DNA from: Actinomycetaceae bacterium | GTDB lineage: Bacteria > Actinomycetota > Actinomycetes > Actinomycetales > Actinomycetaceae | NCBI GenBank assembly: GCA_030540715.1 | Contig: JAUNVQ010000009.1 | Location: 1 to 64,000 of the forward strand | Direction of reading: 5' to 3' | DNA: 64,000 bases | Part shown: positions 53,196-62,615 of the stretch, piece by piece | How the letters are laid out: the number at the start of each line of letters is the position of its first letter | Numbering within the stretch: position 1 is the first letter of the stretch | The notes under the pieces: model-generated | Told to the model about the DNA's origin: nothing | Seen by the model: only the letters and a program-made list of their open reading frames with translations | Database searches by the model: none | Translations under genes and position numbers: made by a program

Positions 53196-54352
53196 ATGAT
53201 TCTATTGCTAACTGTGAACGTATGGCTCGAATGGCCTGGAGCTATGTGAGCGAGTATCGAGATAATAATGCGAGGAATCTGATTGAACATATGGGAGCCT
53301 GCGATGCTTGGCAGTGGCTCAATAATGACCAGCGTGTGCTGCCAAAGCTCTTTATGAATTACGCGAGAAAAAAGGATATAAAAGATCTTATTGATCAATG
53401 GGTGCTGAGAGCACGTAAATTCAATATTGATGTGATACTTGAGCAGGCTGAATTGCATGGCATTGACATGATAGTCCCAGGAGATACTTATTGGCCGCAG
53501 ACACTTTCGTTAATGAATGACTGGGAGCCTATAGGCATATGGGTGCGGGGAAACAAAGAGAGTTTACACAGTATCAATAAAAAAAGCGTATCTATTGTGG
53601 GTGCCAGAGCTTCGTCGCGCTACGGTGATCAAGTAAGTGCCGAGCTTTCCTATGATCTGAGTGTTCACGGTTACACCATTGTCTCTGGAGGCGCATTCGG
53701 TATTGATGCCATGGCCCACAGGGGAGCTCTTAAAGCTGAAGGAAAAACAGTTGCCGTATTAGCTGGAGGATTAGAACGATTTTACCCAGTTCGCCACACC
53801 GACCTCTTTCACGACATAATGGAAAAGGGCTGTCTTGTATCACTTTACCCACCCGGAGCGCGACCAACACGATGGCGGTTCTTAGACCGTAATCGTGTGA
53901 TAGCTGGCCTTACCCAAGGATGCGTTGTTGTTGAAGCAGGATACCGCTCTGGTGCGCTGAACACTGCTCAACATGCACGTGAATTAGGCCGTCATTTAGG
54001 TGCGGTTCCCGGTTCAATATATTCACTATCGAGTGTGGGAACACTACAGTTGATTCGTCACAATGCCACATTGATTTCCAACGCGCAAGAAGTCATAGAG
54101 ATGATCGAGCCGATTTCTGCTGATGAAAAGTCAATACCACATTTACCGATCCAATCAAGGCTGTTAGACGGTATAGACGGTGATCAGCGAATCATTTTTG
54201 ACGCGATGCCTGCGGTGCGTGCTGCAGCATTGGAAAATATTGCCCGAGCAGCAGGGCTATCAATCGAAAAAACAAGGATAGCACTTGTTAGTTTAGAACT
54301 TGAAGGACGAGTAACATGTTCACAAGGTCTTTGGAAAAGAAAGAAAACATGA
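53192..54352 (+). CDS. dprA: DNA processing protein DprA
   Basis: DprA loads RecA on incoming single-stranded DNA. The 386-residue product has an N-terminal region of about 130 residues, then the Rossmann-type DprA core: VSIVGARASS near 131, VSGGAFGIDAMAHRGAL near 162 and GYRSGALNTA near 250. A short winged-helix domain (about 325-386) ends it. It overlaps comM and xerC by 4 bp. Confidence 0.93.
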   Translation: MNDSIANCERMARMAWSYVSEYRDNNARNLIEHMGACDAWQWLNNDQRVLPKLFMNYARKKDIKDLIDQWVLRARKFNIDVILEQAELHGIDMIVPGDTYWPQTLSLMNDWEPIGIWVRGNKESLHSINKKSVSIVGARASSRYGDQVSAELSYDLSVHGYTIVSGGAFGIDAMAHRGALKAEGKTVAVLAGGLERFYPVRHTDLFHDIMEKGCLVSLYPPGARPTRWRFLDRNRVIAGLTQGCVVVEAGYRSGALNTAQHARELGRHLGAVPGSIYSLSSVGTLQLIRHNATLISNAQEVIEMIEPISADEKSIPHLPIQSRLLDGIDGDQRIIFDAMPAVRAAALENIARAAGLSIEKTRIALVSLELEGRVTCSQGLWKRKKT

Positions 54353-55341
54353 AAGCATTGACGACTACCATGCCCACTGGTCAGGTTGGTCGAAATCGGC
54401 AACTCGGTTCACTTATGATGGTTAATATGGAAAAAGATACACGCGAACTTATTGCCAGCTTTCAACGGTATTTGCGCCGTGTAAAAGGATTTTCCGAGCA
54501 TTCCGTCAAAGCCTACTCACAGGATCTTCAGCATTTTTTTACTACTATTCAAGGAGACGACCAACACTGTTATCGATCAACTTTTACCTTGACTCAGGCA
54601 CGAGCCTGGCTTGCAGCGCTGATGAATGATGGAGCAGCACGCTCAACATTGGCCCGGAGAGGTGCATCATTAAGAAAATTTAGTCACTGGCTCTTTACCA
54701 CTCAACGCTTAGATACTGATTTTGCAGCTCGACTACGAACCCCCACTCCAGAGCACATTTTGCCCAGAGTGTTATCTGTTCATCAGATCACGCAATTATT
54801 TCGTCATATCCACAACGAAGTCAATGACGATCCCACGCCAGTTGCGTTGCGTAATCGTGCCTGTTTTGAACTACTGTATTCAACGGGGATACGCGTTGGT
54901 GAACTTATTGGTATGAATCTTCATGATATTGACGATGAACGTGCTGTGGTGCGCGTTCACGGAAAAGGCAACAAAGAACGCGTTGTTCCACTAGGTCAGC
55001 CTGCTCTTGCATCGATAGAGGAATATCTGAAAGACGGGCGTCCCGCGTTGGCATCACTACACACGGACAACGCCATCTTTATTTCTACGCGAGGTACACG
55101 GATGAGTGATCGTGCTATTCGCCAAGCTCTTTACCATACCTGCGACAGGGCATCTATTGAAAGGATATCGCCTCACGCACTGCGCCATGCGGCCGCTACG
55201 CATATGTTGGAATACGGTGCCGATATCCGTATGGTTCAAGAACTTTTAGGCCATTCGTCACTTGATACTACTCAACGATATACTCACGTTGATCAACGGC
55301 GATTAAAAGAAGCATTCATGCAGGCTCACCCTCATGCCTAA
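54349..55341 (+). CDS. xerC: Tyrosine recombinase XerC
   Basis: XerC resolves chromosome dimers at dif with XerD. The 330-residue product has the N-terminal SAM-like core-binding domain (about 27-110) and the C-terminal catalytic domain with Arg in TGIRVGEL, Lys in GKGNKERVVPL, HALRHAAATH, GHSSLDTTQ and Tyr in RYTHVD. I use ATG 54349, which overlaps the dprA stop codon (ATGA). The first 25 residues are atypical, so starts at 54415 or 54427 are also possible. Confidence 0.9.
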   Translation: MKALTTTMPTGQVGRNRQLGSLMMVNMEKDTRELIASFQRYLRRVKGFSEHSVKAYSQDLQHFFTTIQGDDQHCYRSTFTLTQARAWLAALMNDGAARSTLARRGASLRKFSHWLFTTQRLDTDFAARLRTPTPEHILPRVLSVHQITQLFRHIHNEVNDDPTPVALRNRACFELLYSTGIRVGELIGMNLHDIDDERAVVRVHGKGNKERVVPLGQPALASIEEYLKDGRPALASLHTDNAIFISTRGTRMSDRAIRQALYHTCDRASIERISPHALRHAAATHMLEYGADIRMVQELLGHSSLDTTQRYTHVDQRRLKEAFMQAHPHA

Positions 55342-55349
55342 CTATATTT

Positions 55350-55934
55350 TTACCAGGGTTTCAATACTATCTTAGGGTAGAGCAAACGCATAGGATTAAC
55401 GTAGGTATATTTTCCTGTTTTTGCGCCCCAATGCAGTCGTGGCCCGCTTGGATCGGAAGCTAGTACACCAATCTTTTGACCTTTTGCGACAACACTTCCT
55501 GCGTCAATACGTTCATGAAGAGGCTGATACGTTGTGCGAATACCATTGGGGTGGTCGATGGAGACAATACCGACATGATTAATTACCCCCGAAAAGGCCA
55601 CAACCCCTTGAGCAGGACTTACAATCACTTGACCAACGTGGCCCTCAATGTCAACACCACGATGTCCTGCTAACCATCTTTCGGCAGGAGGATCAAAGTT
55701 TCGTACAACAGGAGCTTTTGTTTGTGTTGGCCACATAAAAGGTTCTGAAACTTTTGAATACTCCAAGGCTTTAGCTGGAGGAAAACAGAAAAATGATATC
55801 CCCCCAATACATAAGGAAATCACGAATAAACGTACAATTGGTAAGAAATTTAGCTGCGATATCCTTTCAGACCTATCACGCTTAAACGAGTCTGGAACCA
55901 ACTGAAAAGATAATGTTGAAAAAATGTGTGGCAT
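55350..55934 (-). CDS. M23-family peptidase (murein hydrolase-like)
   Basis: The 194-residue product has a positively charged N terminus, one transmembrane or signal segment (about 32-50), and an M23/LytM domain with HRGVDIEG near 91-98 (His and Asp) and RLHWGAKTG near 168-176. The first His of the usual HxH is absent, as in the CLHWG form of many actinobacteria. It is probably extracytoplasmic and cuts peptidoglycan cross-links, or helps division by binding amidases. GGGAG precedes the ATG. It is convergent with xerC (8-bp gap). Confidence 0.87.
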   Translation of the reverse strand: MPHIFSTLSFQLVPDSFKRDRSERISQLNFLPIVRLFVISLCIGGISFFCFPPAKALEYSKVSEPFMWPTQTKAPVVRNFDPPAERWLAGHRGVDIEGHVGQVIVSPAQGVVAFSGVINHVGIVSIDHPNGIRTTYQPLHERIDAGSVVAKGQKIGVLASDPSGPRLHWGAKTGKYTYVNPMRLLYPKIVLKPW

Positions 55935-56441
55935 AGCAACTCCCTTCCTATCTTTGCACTATGCCAGGTGTGTGGAATGGTTCCTTCGTTTTCCACAAGC
56001 ATATGCTCACACACCATTTATGTGGTAGTTGTGGAAATGCTTTCAAATGCATCTTTTCTGCAAAAAGTGGCGAGTATCAAGGTAAGGCCCCACTATTGCT
56101 GATACGGGTTATTTTTCACGGATGATTTGTTGGGTTTTCATAACAAGAATAATGAGAATTGGCGTTTGGGGAGCACGAAACGACTGTAGTGATTGTAGTG
56201 ATTGTCATACAGTTGAGGTGCCCAAAGAGTTAGGCCCTTGAAAGATTCATCAGGTAACATACTACATAGCATCCGCAGGTTGTGGATGACTTCGCGTATA
56301 ACTATGAGATATCAGCGAAGGTCCAAATAGGCGCGCTGCGTCCTCTTTGGTGCTTGATACATGTTATACCAGGCAAAACCGAAATTGGGTGGTAAAAGTC
56401 ACCCCCTATGTACGCGTGTACGCACGCGGAAAGGATAACTC
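55935..56441. promoter_or_regulatory. Divergent region M23 gene / rpsB with DnaA-like boxes and rpsB leader
   Basis: No gene is seen in these 507 bp. TTTCCACAA (55990-55998) and TTGTGGAAA (56029-56037) form a perfect inverted repeat enclosing smaller stems; both resemble DnaA boxes (the left TTTTCCACA fits TTWTNCACA). A 9-bp tandem repeat TGTAGTGAT lies at 56185-56202. Before rpsB, GGGTG/CACCC (56387-56391/56400-56404) and CGCGTG-TACG-CACGCG (56413-56428) could fold in the mRNA leader, the latter ending two bases before the SD GAAAGG. Confidence 0.5.
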
Positions 56442-57410
56442 ATGGCAATCGTATCGATGAGTGATCTACTCAAAAGCGGTGTTCATTTTGGGCATCAAAC
56501 CCGTCGTTGGAACCCAAAAATGAAGCCGTATATCCTGACAGAACGTAATGGTATCTACATTATTGATCTTCAGGAAACTCTTAACGGAATTGAAAAAGCA
56601 TACGAATTTGTGAAAGAAACTGTTGCACATTCTGGAACAGTTCTGTTTGTTGGCACAAAGAAGCAAGCTCAAGAAGCAATTGAACAGCAGGCGCAGCGTG
56701 TAGAAATGCCCTATGTCAATCATCGCTGGCTTGGTGGTATGTTGACCAACTTTAACACTGTTCACAAGCGTTTACAGCGTCTGAAGGAACTTGAACACGT
56801 TGATTTTGACGATGTAGCTGGTTCAGGACGTACAAAGAAAGAACTGCTGATGATGCGCCGCGAGAAAGACAAACTTGCTCGCACTCTTGGTGGTATCCGC
56901 AATATGGTAAAAACACCTTCCGCAATCTGGATCGTTGATACCAACAAGGAACACCTTGCCGTTGCTGAAGCACGCAAACTGAATATTCCTATCATCGCTG
57001 TTTTGGATACGAACTGTGATCCAGATGAAGTTGACTATGCCATTGCTGGAAATGATGACGCAATTCGCGCCGTCGGTATTCTTACCCGCGTGATTGCCGA
57101 TGCCTGCGCTGAGGGAATCATTGAGCGTTCGCAAATAAAGAAGACAAAAGAACAGTCTGAAGCACAATCCGACGCTAAAGAAGCACCTGCCGAAGGTGAA
57201 GATCCTATTCCCGAATGGCAAGAAGAACTCTTGCGCGGTGATGATCCCGCTCAATCTTCCTCTGAAGAAAAGATTGATGAACCAAAGACCGAAGAAGAAG
57301 CAAGCGTCCAAGCAGCTCAAGATACCACTGAAGCTGAGACACAAGAGACTTCTGAAGAAGAAAATAAAGACAACGTCGAACAGCAAGAAGACGCTGATAA
57401 CGACGCATAG
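56442..57410 (+). CDS. rpsB: 30S ribosomal protein S2 with acidic extension
   Basis: S2 binds the 30S body. The 322-residue product has the S2 core to about residue 230: [27 protein letters not shown], the [14 protein letters not shown] region and [13 protein letters not shown] long Glu/Asp/Gln-rich C-terminal tail of about 90 residues follows and is probably disordered, as is usual in actinobacteria. GAAAGGATAACTC precedes the ATG. tsf follows after 186 bp. Confidence 0.95.
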   Translation: MAIVSMSDLLKSGVHFGHQTRRWNPKMKPYILTERNGIYIIDLQETLNGIEKAYEFVKETVAHSGTVLFVGTKKQAQEAIEQQAQRVEMPYVNHRWLGGMLTNFNTVHKRLQRLKELEHVDFDDVAGSGRTKKELLMMRREKDKLARTLGGIRNMVKTPSAIWIVDTNKEHLAVAEARKLNIPIIAVLDTNCDPDEVDYAIAGNDDAIRAVGILTRVIADACAEGIIERSQIKKTKEQSEAQSDAKEAPAEGEDPIPEWQEELLRGDDPAQSSSEEKIDEPKTEEEASVQAAQDTTEAETQETSEEENKDNVEQQEDADNDA

Positions 57411-57428
57411 TAGGCAGTGCTGCGTACC

Positions 57429-57552
57429 TGTCGCCTGATACCGCCATTGGGTTGACGCCTTCGAGGGATAACAGTACAGGCGACATGGCACCCCCATGCT
57501 ACTTTCGTGACAAAAGATCACAACGCATTAAAGAGCACACCAAACTTTGGTG
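57429..57552 (+). ncRNA. Structured rpsB-tsf intercistronic region
   Basis: TGTCGCCTG (57429-57437) and CAGGCGACA (57477-57485) form a 9-bp stem across 39 nt. CACCAAA-C-TTTGGTG (57538-57552) is a second palindrome. The tsf ATG has only a weak SD (GAGAAAGA), so folded RNA could control EF-Ts translation. It is pattern evidence only. Confidence 0.4.
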
Positions 57553-57596
57553 GTCACCACAGTGATACACCAACACATTGAGAGAAAGATTTACTC

Positions 57597-58436
57597 ATGG
57601 CAAACTATTCCGTAAAAGATATTAAAGAGCTCCGTGAGCTTACTGGTGCCGGCATGATGGATGTCAAAAAAGCACTGGAAGAAGCCAACGGTGACCGTGA
57701 CGAGGCAATGAAAATTATTCGTCTTGCTGGCCAAAAATCTTTGGCTAAGCGTGAAGGACGTACAGCCGCAGCTGGTGTTGTTGCGATTGAAGTCAAAGAC
57801 ACCGAAGCTGGTCAACTGGGTATCATGGTTGAAGTGAACTCGGAAACCGACTTCGTGGCAAAGAATGAAAAGTTCCTAGCCCTTGTAGACACGGTGAAAA
57901 AAGCTGCCGTTAGCGAAGTTACCGATGAAGTTGAAAAATTGATGACGGTAAGTGTTGAAGGAAAAACTGTTCAAGAACATGTTGACGAAATGGCGGCACT
58001 CTTTGGTGAACGCATTGTTGTTGGCCGTGTAGGACATGTTGAGGGCGAAGTTGTTGACGCATATCTTCACTATTCCAATAAAGACTTGCCGCCTCAGGTT
58101 GGTGTCCTTGTCGCTACCGACAAAGCAGCTGCAAGTGTTGCTCATGATGTGGCATTGCACATTGCTGGCAACGCTCCACAGTATCTGACACGTGATGATA
58201 TTCCAGAAGATGTTGTTGCAAAAGAACGTGAAACACTTGAAGAACTCACACGTCAAGAAGGCAAACCCGAACATATTGTTCCAAAGATTGTTGAAGGCCG
58301 CCTTAACGGATTCTACAAAGAGGTGTGCCTTGTCGATCAGGATTCAGCAAAAGATCCGAAGCTGACAATCGGCAAACTTATTACACAGTCTGGTGGCAAG
58401 GTTCTGGACTATAAACGCTTCCATGTAGGAGCTTAG
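57597..58436 (+). CDS. tsf: Translation elongation factor Ts
   Basis: EF-Ts exchanges GDP for GTP on EF-Tu. The 279-residue product has the UBA-like N domain (YSVKDIKELRELTGAGMMDVKKAL), the TDFVAKNEKF motif near 87-96 that inserts into EF-Tu, and the C-terminal dimerisation-like region. It follows rpsB in the usual order and is closed by a strong terminator. Confidence 0.96.
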   Translation: MANYSVKDIKELRELTGAGMMDVKKALEEANGDRDEAMKIIRLAGQKSLAKREGRTAAAGVVAIEVKDTEAGQLGIMVEVNSETDFVAKNEKFLALVDTVKKAAVSEVTDEVEKLMTVSVEGKTVQEHVDEMAALFGERIVVGRVGHVEGEVVDAYLHYSNKDLPPQVGVLVATDKAAASVAHDVALHIAGNAPQYLTRDDIPEDVVAKERETLEELTRQEGKPEHIVPKIVEGRLNGFYKEVCLVDQDSAKDPKLTIGKLITQSGGKVLDYKRFHVGA

Positions 58437-58442
58437 TTGTTT

Positions 58443-58476
58443 ACCCCGGGGAAAACCCTTCCCCGGGGTTTCTTTT
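58443..58476 (+). terminator. Rho-independent terminator after tsf
   Basis: ACCCCGGGG and CCCCGGGGT form a 9-bp stem with a 9-nt loop and a TTCTTTT tail. It lies 7 bp after the tsf stop codon, so pyrH has its own promoter or is reached by read-through. Confidence 0.92.
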
Positions 58477-58508
58477 ATCGACATATGACAGTGCAGTAAG
58501 GAGAACCT

Positions 58509-59255
58509 ATGTCATCGGATAATCACATCGAAAGTGAAAAGCCTCGACGTGTCATGCTCAAATTGTCGGGCGAAGTCTTTGGTGGGGGACATGTTGGCCT
58601 GGATCTTGATGTAGTTAATGACGTTGCGCGTCAAATTAAGGAAGCAGTTACTCAAGGCGTTCAGATATCAGTTGTTGTTGGCGGCGGAAATTTCTTTCGT
58701 GGTGCAGAACTTCAAGAACGTGGCCTTGACCGGGCACGTGCCGACTATATGGGTATGTTGGGAACGGTGATGAATGCGCTTGCACTGCAAGATTTATTGG
58801 AGCAACAAGGCGTGACGACACGGGTGCAAACTGCCATTGCCATGGGTCAGGTTGCTGAACCCTATATTCCGCTGAAAGCTATCCGTCACATGGAAAAAGG
58901 CCGCGTTGTTGTTTTTGGCGCAGGAGCAGGTATGCCATACTTTTCAACGGATACCGTTTCCGCGCAGCGCGCACTGGAAACAAACTGTGATGAATTATTG
59001 GTTGGCAAACATGGTGTTGATGGAGTTTATTCTGCCGATCCACGCGAGCAACCCGACGCAATACGCTATGATTACTTAACGTACGAGGACGCCTTAGCGC
59101 GCGGTCTCAAAGTTGTTGATGCAACAGCCTTTGGCCTATGTATGGACAACGAACTCAATATGAGAGTCTTTGGTATGTCAGAACCCGGAAATGTTACTCG
59201 CGCGCTGATCGCAGACACTATCGGTACACTGGTAAGCAGTGAAACAAAGGAGTAG
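58509..59255 (+). CDS. pyrH: Uridylate kinase
   Basis: PyrH phosphorylates UMP in pyrimidine synthesis. The 248-residue amino-acid-kinase-fold protein has [11 protein letters not shown] near 16, [10 protein letters not shown] near 57-66, [17 protein letters not shown] near 77 and the [14 protein letters not shown] loop near 137-150. AAGGAGAACCT precedes the ATG. frr follows after 4 bp. Confidence 0.96.
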   Translation: MSSDNHIESEKPRRVMLKLSGEVFGGGHVGLDLDVVNDVARQIKEAVTQGVQISVVVGGGNFFRGAELQERGLDRARADYMGMLGTVMNALALQDLLEQQGVTTRVQTAIAMGQVAEPYIPLKAIRHMEKGRVVVFGAGAGMPYFSTDTVSAQRALETNCDELLVGKHGVDGVYSADPREQPDAIRYDYLTYEDALARGLKVVDATAFGLCMDNELNMRVFGMSEPGNVTRALIADTIGTLVSSETKE

Positions 59256-59259
59256 AACA

Positions 59260-59817
59260 ATGATTGACGACGCATTACTTGAAGCTGACGAGGCGATGGA
59301 AAAAGCCCTTGAATTCGCTCGAACAGAGTTTGCTGCTATCCGTACTGGGCGTGCCAATGCGCAAATGTTTGCTCCTATCCTTGTTGAATATTATGGAGCT
59401 CAAACACCGTTGCAGCAGTTGGCTTCCATCAATATTCCCGAAGCTCGCTCAGTGTTGATCAAGCCCTTCGATAAAACAGCTACTGAAGCAATTATTACTG
59501 CTATTCGTGAATCAGATCTTGGGGTGAATCCAACTGACGATGGCCAACAGATCCGAGTATCGCTGCCAGCACTTACCGAAGAACGTCGCCGCGACTACGT
59601 GAAACAGGCCTCAGCGAAGGCTGAAGAAGCACGTATCTCGATTCGTTCGGCTCGCCGTAAAGCAAAAGATGAACTTGAACGCATCAAAAAAGATGGTGAT
59701 GCTGGCGAGGACGAAGTTGAACGCGCTGAAAAGGAACTTGAAAACCTGACGAAAAAACATGTAGCCACCATTGACGAGCTTTTGGCGGCAAAAGAAGAAG
59801 ATCTTATGGAGATCTAG
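59260..59817 (+). CDS. frr: Ribosome recycling factor
   Basis: RRF splits post-termination ribosomes with EF-G. The 185-residue product is of normal length and has [15 protein letters not shown] near 28, the VEYYG and [14 protein letters not shown] segments and the C-terminal helices [20 protein letters not shown]. The ATG at 59260 is preceded by AAAGGAG; an in-frame ATG at 59239 lies inside pyrH and lacks a better SD. Confidence 0.96.
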   Translation: MIDDALLEADEAMEKALEFARTEFAAIRTGRANAQMFAPILVEYYGAQTPLQQLASINIPEARSVLIKPFDKTATEAIITAIRESDLGVNPTDDGQQIRVSLPALTEERRRDYVKQASAKAEEARISIRSARRKAKDELERIKKDGDAGEDEVERAEKELENLTKKHVATIDELLAAKEEDLMEI

Positions 59818-59841
59818 TTTCGTAACATTACAGGTACATCA

Positions 59842-60726
59842 ATGGGATTAATTCACTCGCGGGTTCGGGCATTTTCAACGATTACACCCACCGAAGATCG
59901 GGAACCTCTTCCCGCTACCGGCCGTGCCGGGCGTAACCTTCCTGCAGCATTTGCGGTAGGAATATTTTTAGGTGCTATCGTTATTGGCTCTGTTATTGTC
60001 GCTAAACCAGTGTTCCTGGCCTTAGCAATAATTGCGGACTGTATTGCGCTGTATGAACTTGCCCGTGCCTTTAAACGTGCAGATGTCACATTGATACTAC
60101 CCGTAGCGTGGGTAGGAACTATAGGCATGGGAATATGTGCCTATACCTTAGGTGCAGAGGCACTTTTAGGTGCCTTCGTTGTGACAATTATTGCCATCGT
60201 TTTGTGGCGAATTGGAGACGGATGGAATCATAGAGCTTTCCATGATGTCTTTGTCTCAATTTTCTCACTTAGCTACGTGTCGTTACTAACATGCTTTGCT
60301 GTTCTTATGCTTGCCCAACAACGTAATCCTGCGCCGCTACTTATATGGGTATTGACTACAATTTCCAATGATCTTGGCGGATACTTTACCGGTATCTTTT
60401 TTGGTAAGCACCCTTTAGCGCCAAAAGTTTCACCCTCTAAATCGTGGGAGGGATTTGCAGGCTCAGCGTTGATGTGTATGGCCGTGGCTAGTATCAGCCT
60501 TAGTCTTGCAGGCTATACCTGGTGGATCGGACTTTTCATTGGAGTCTTTACTGCTTGTGCAGCCACATTGGGAGACCTTGGAGAATCGCTCATTAAGCGT
60601 GATGTTGGACTAAAAGACATGGGGCATCTTTTGCCAGGACACGGTGGTTTAATGGATCGTCTTGATTCACTGTTGGTTACAGCACCACTTTTTTATCTAT
60701 TTTTCTCGAAAATAATGGGGTGGTAA
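59842..60726 (+). CDS. cdsA: Phosphatidate cytidylyltransferase
   Basis: CdsA makes CDP-diacylglycerol from phosphatidate and CTP in the membrane. The 294-residue product has about eight helices and the family signature in the C-terminal part: SPSKSWEGFAGS near 197 and DLGESLIKRDVGLKDMGHLLPGHGGLMDRLDS, which holds the catalytic Asp residues. It is the usual member of the pyrH-frr-cdsA group. Confidence 0.94.
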   Translation: MGLIHSRVRAFSTITPTEDREPLPATGRAGRNLPAAFAVGIFLGAIVIGSVIVAKPVFLALAIIADCIALYELARAFKRADVTLILPVAWVGTIGMGICAYTLGAEALLGAFVVTIIAIVLWRIGDGWNHRAFHDVFVSIFSLSYVSLLTCFAVLMLAQQRNPAPLLIWVLTTISNDLGGYFTGIFFGKHPLAPKVSPSKSWEGFAGSALMCMAVASISLSLAGYTWWIGLFIGVFTACAATLGDLGESLIKRDVGLKDMGHLLPGHGGLMDRLDSLLVTAPLFYLFFSKIMGW

Positions 60727-60804
60727 CATGAGCAACACCACAGGTGGCTGTCAGTAACAGACACACCAAAGCGCTATGATAAGAAAGAACTGTAAGGAGG
60801 ATGT

Positions 60805-61359
60805 GTGAGCGAAGACGTTTTTAACCGACAGTCACGCTTCCGCAAGGGGTATGACATCGAACAGGTTAATAAGTTTTTCGAGTTTTCTCGTACGGCTTAT
60901 GAAGGAAGTGTTCCAGCCGAAAAGTTTTCTGCAGCTCAAATTCGTTGCATGGCTTTTGATATGGTGCGCGGTGGTTATGTTACCAAGGAAGTTGATGCTG
61001 CCCTGGATCGTTTAGAACTGGCATTTGTGAAGCGTGACCGCGCAAACGAGATCGCGAAAAATGGCCAGGAATCGTGGAATAAAGCAGTGGCTGATAGGGC
61101 AACAACTCTGTATCCACGGATGCTACGGCCCCACGGTGAACGTTTTGCCCACCCCCGCAAAGGGAAAGGGTATTCATCGTCCGAGGTCGATGCTTTTATT
61201 GATCGTCTTATTGATTTCTTTGATCATGGGGCACCACTTACAGCGCATGATGTTCGAAAGGCAACATTTCGTGCTGAACGCGGTAATAAAGCCTATGAAG
61301 AAAATGTTGTTGATACCTATTTAGCTCGGGCTGTGGAGATTCTTCTTGCCGTCGAATAA
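60805..61359 (+). CDS. DivIVA-domain-containing protein
   Basis: The 184-residue product has two DivIVA-like repeats: SRFRKGYDIEQVNKFFEFSR near 10 and RKGKGYSSSEVDAFIDRLID near 115. Short actinobacterial proteins of this kind lie between cdsA and dxr and may bind negatively curved membrane or the Wag31 network; the function is not established. The start is GTG 60805, preceded by AAGGAGG. Its stop codon lies inside dxr. Confidence 0.8.
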   Translation: MSEDVFNRQSRFRKGYDIEQVNKFFEFSRTAYEGSVPAEKFSAAQIRCMAFDMVRGGYVTKEVDAALDRLELAFVKRDRANEIAKNGQESWNKAVADRATTLYPRMLRPHGERFAHPRKGKGYSSSEVDAFIDRLIDFFDHGAPLTAHDVRKATFRAERGNKAYEENVVDTYLARAVEILLAVE

Positions 61360-62593
61360 CGCTACCACTATCGTCCTCTTAGGCTCTACGGGGTCTATCG
61401 GGACTCAGGTTCTTGACGTTGTCTCACGTCATAAGGAAGACTTAACGGTTCTTGCTATAGCAGCAGGCGGCAACAATATTGATCTGCTTATCAGGCAGGC
61501 AGTTGATACAGGAGCTACCTATATTGGTATTGCTCATATGCCACCTGGAATGGACACCGCCACACTTGCTCAACAAATCGCTGACGCTGAAAAACAGGAA
61601 GGAAAAAAGCCATATAGACGTGAAATCCTTACTGGCCCTCATGCTGCCACCATTATTGCTGGCCTTGACGCAAATAGCCGTGTTGTCAATGGTATGACTG
61701 GCTCGATTGGATTGCGCCCAACAATTGCTGCCCTGACAAGCGGAGCAACATTAGTTTTAGCCAACAAGGAATCTCTTGTAGCTGGTGGGGCTTTAGTAGC
61801 GGATGCGATGATTCGCCCCGGGCAAGTTATTCCTGTTGATTCTGAACATTCTGCCATCGCCCAAGCGCTTTCTTCAGGCCAACACGAAAAAGGACTTGTC
61901 TCGCCAGTTGTCACTGGTAAATCAGAGGTTGAAGAAATTATTTTGACAGCTTCAGGTGGCCCATTTAGGGGAAAAAAGAGGGCGCAGCTGCAAGCAGTTA
62001 CTCCCGAACAGGCACTTGCACATCCAACCTGGGATATGGGAGCAGTTGTCACAATCAATTCGTCAACACTGGTAAACAAAGGATTGGAACTGATCGAGGC
62101 CTACTGGCTTTTTGATATTGAACCTCAAAAAATTGTTCCTGTTATTCACCCTCAATCCATTGTCCATTCGGCTGTCACTTTTCGTGATGGTTCAACTATT
62201 GCACAGCTTAGCCCACCAGATATGCGTTTACCTTTAGCGTTGGGCCTATCATGGCCACAGCGTATGGGCAATGTATGTCGGGCAATGGATTTTACAAAGA
62301 TGGCACAGTTGACTTTTGAACCTATTGACCATGAAACATTCCCTGCATTAGAGCTTGCCAGACATGCGGTGCAGGCTTCATCAACACATCCGGCTGTTTA
62401 TAATGCGGCAAATGAAGAATGTGTTGCCGCTTTCTTGGACGGGGCACTTAGCTATGTGGCAATCGTCGACACTGTTAGCACAATCGTCGAGGAACATCGT
62501 GGTATTGACCATCCAGACCTTGACGATATTGACCATGTAGAACAGTGGGCGCGTTCACGTGCACATGCTGTTATCGATCAACACAAGAACTGA
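61346..62593 (+). CDS. dxr: 1-deoxy-D-xylulose 5-phosphate reductoisomerase
   Basis: Dxr makes 2-C-methylerythritol 4-phosphate, the first committed step of the MEP isoprenoid pathway. The 415-residue product has the NADPH-binding motif LLGSTGSIG (about 11-19), the LANKESLVAGG motif and the metal-site PVDSEHSAI near 168. The start is TTG at 61346, 8 nt after GGAG, and it overlaps the DivIVA-domain gene by 14 bp. It is slightly longer than the usual 380-400. Confidence 0.95.
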   Translation: MPSNNATTIVLLGSTGSIGTQVLDVVSRHKEDLTVLAIAAGGNNIDLLIRQAVDTGATYIGIAHMPPGMDTATLAQQIADAEKQEGKKPYRREILTGPHAATIIAGLDANSRVVNGMTGSIGLRPTIAALTSGATLVLANKESLVAGGALVADAMIRPGQVIPVDSEHSAIAQALSSGQHEKGLVSPVVTGKSEVEEIILTASGGPFRGKKRAQLQAVTPEQALAHPTWDMGAVVTINSSTLVNKGLELIEAYWLFDIEPQKIVPVIHPQSIVHSAVTFRDGSTIAQLSPPDMRLPLALGLSWPQRMGNVCRAMDFTKMAQLTFEPIDHETFPALELARHAVQASSTHPAVYNAANEECVAAFLDGALSYVAIVDTVSTIVEEHRGIDHPDLDDIDHVEQWARSRAHAVIDQHKN

Positions 62594-62615
62594 ACGCGAC
62601 TGAAAGGAGGCGCCC

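Noticed and set aside
54349..55341. Mobile-element integrase
   Set aside because: The tyrosine recombinase lies in the conserved dprA-xerC order and has XerC-like motifs, so it is the housekeeping recombinase.
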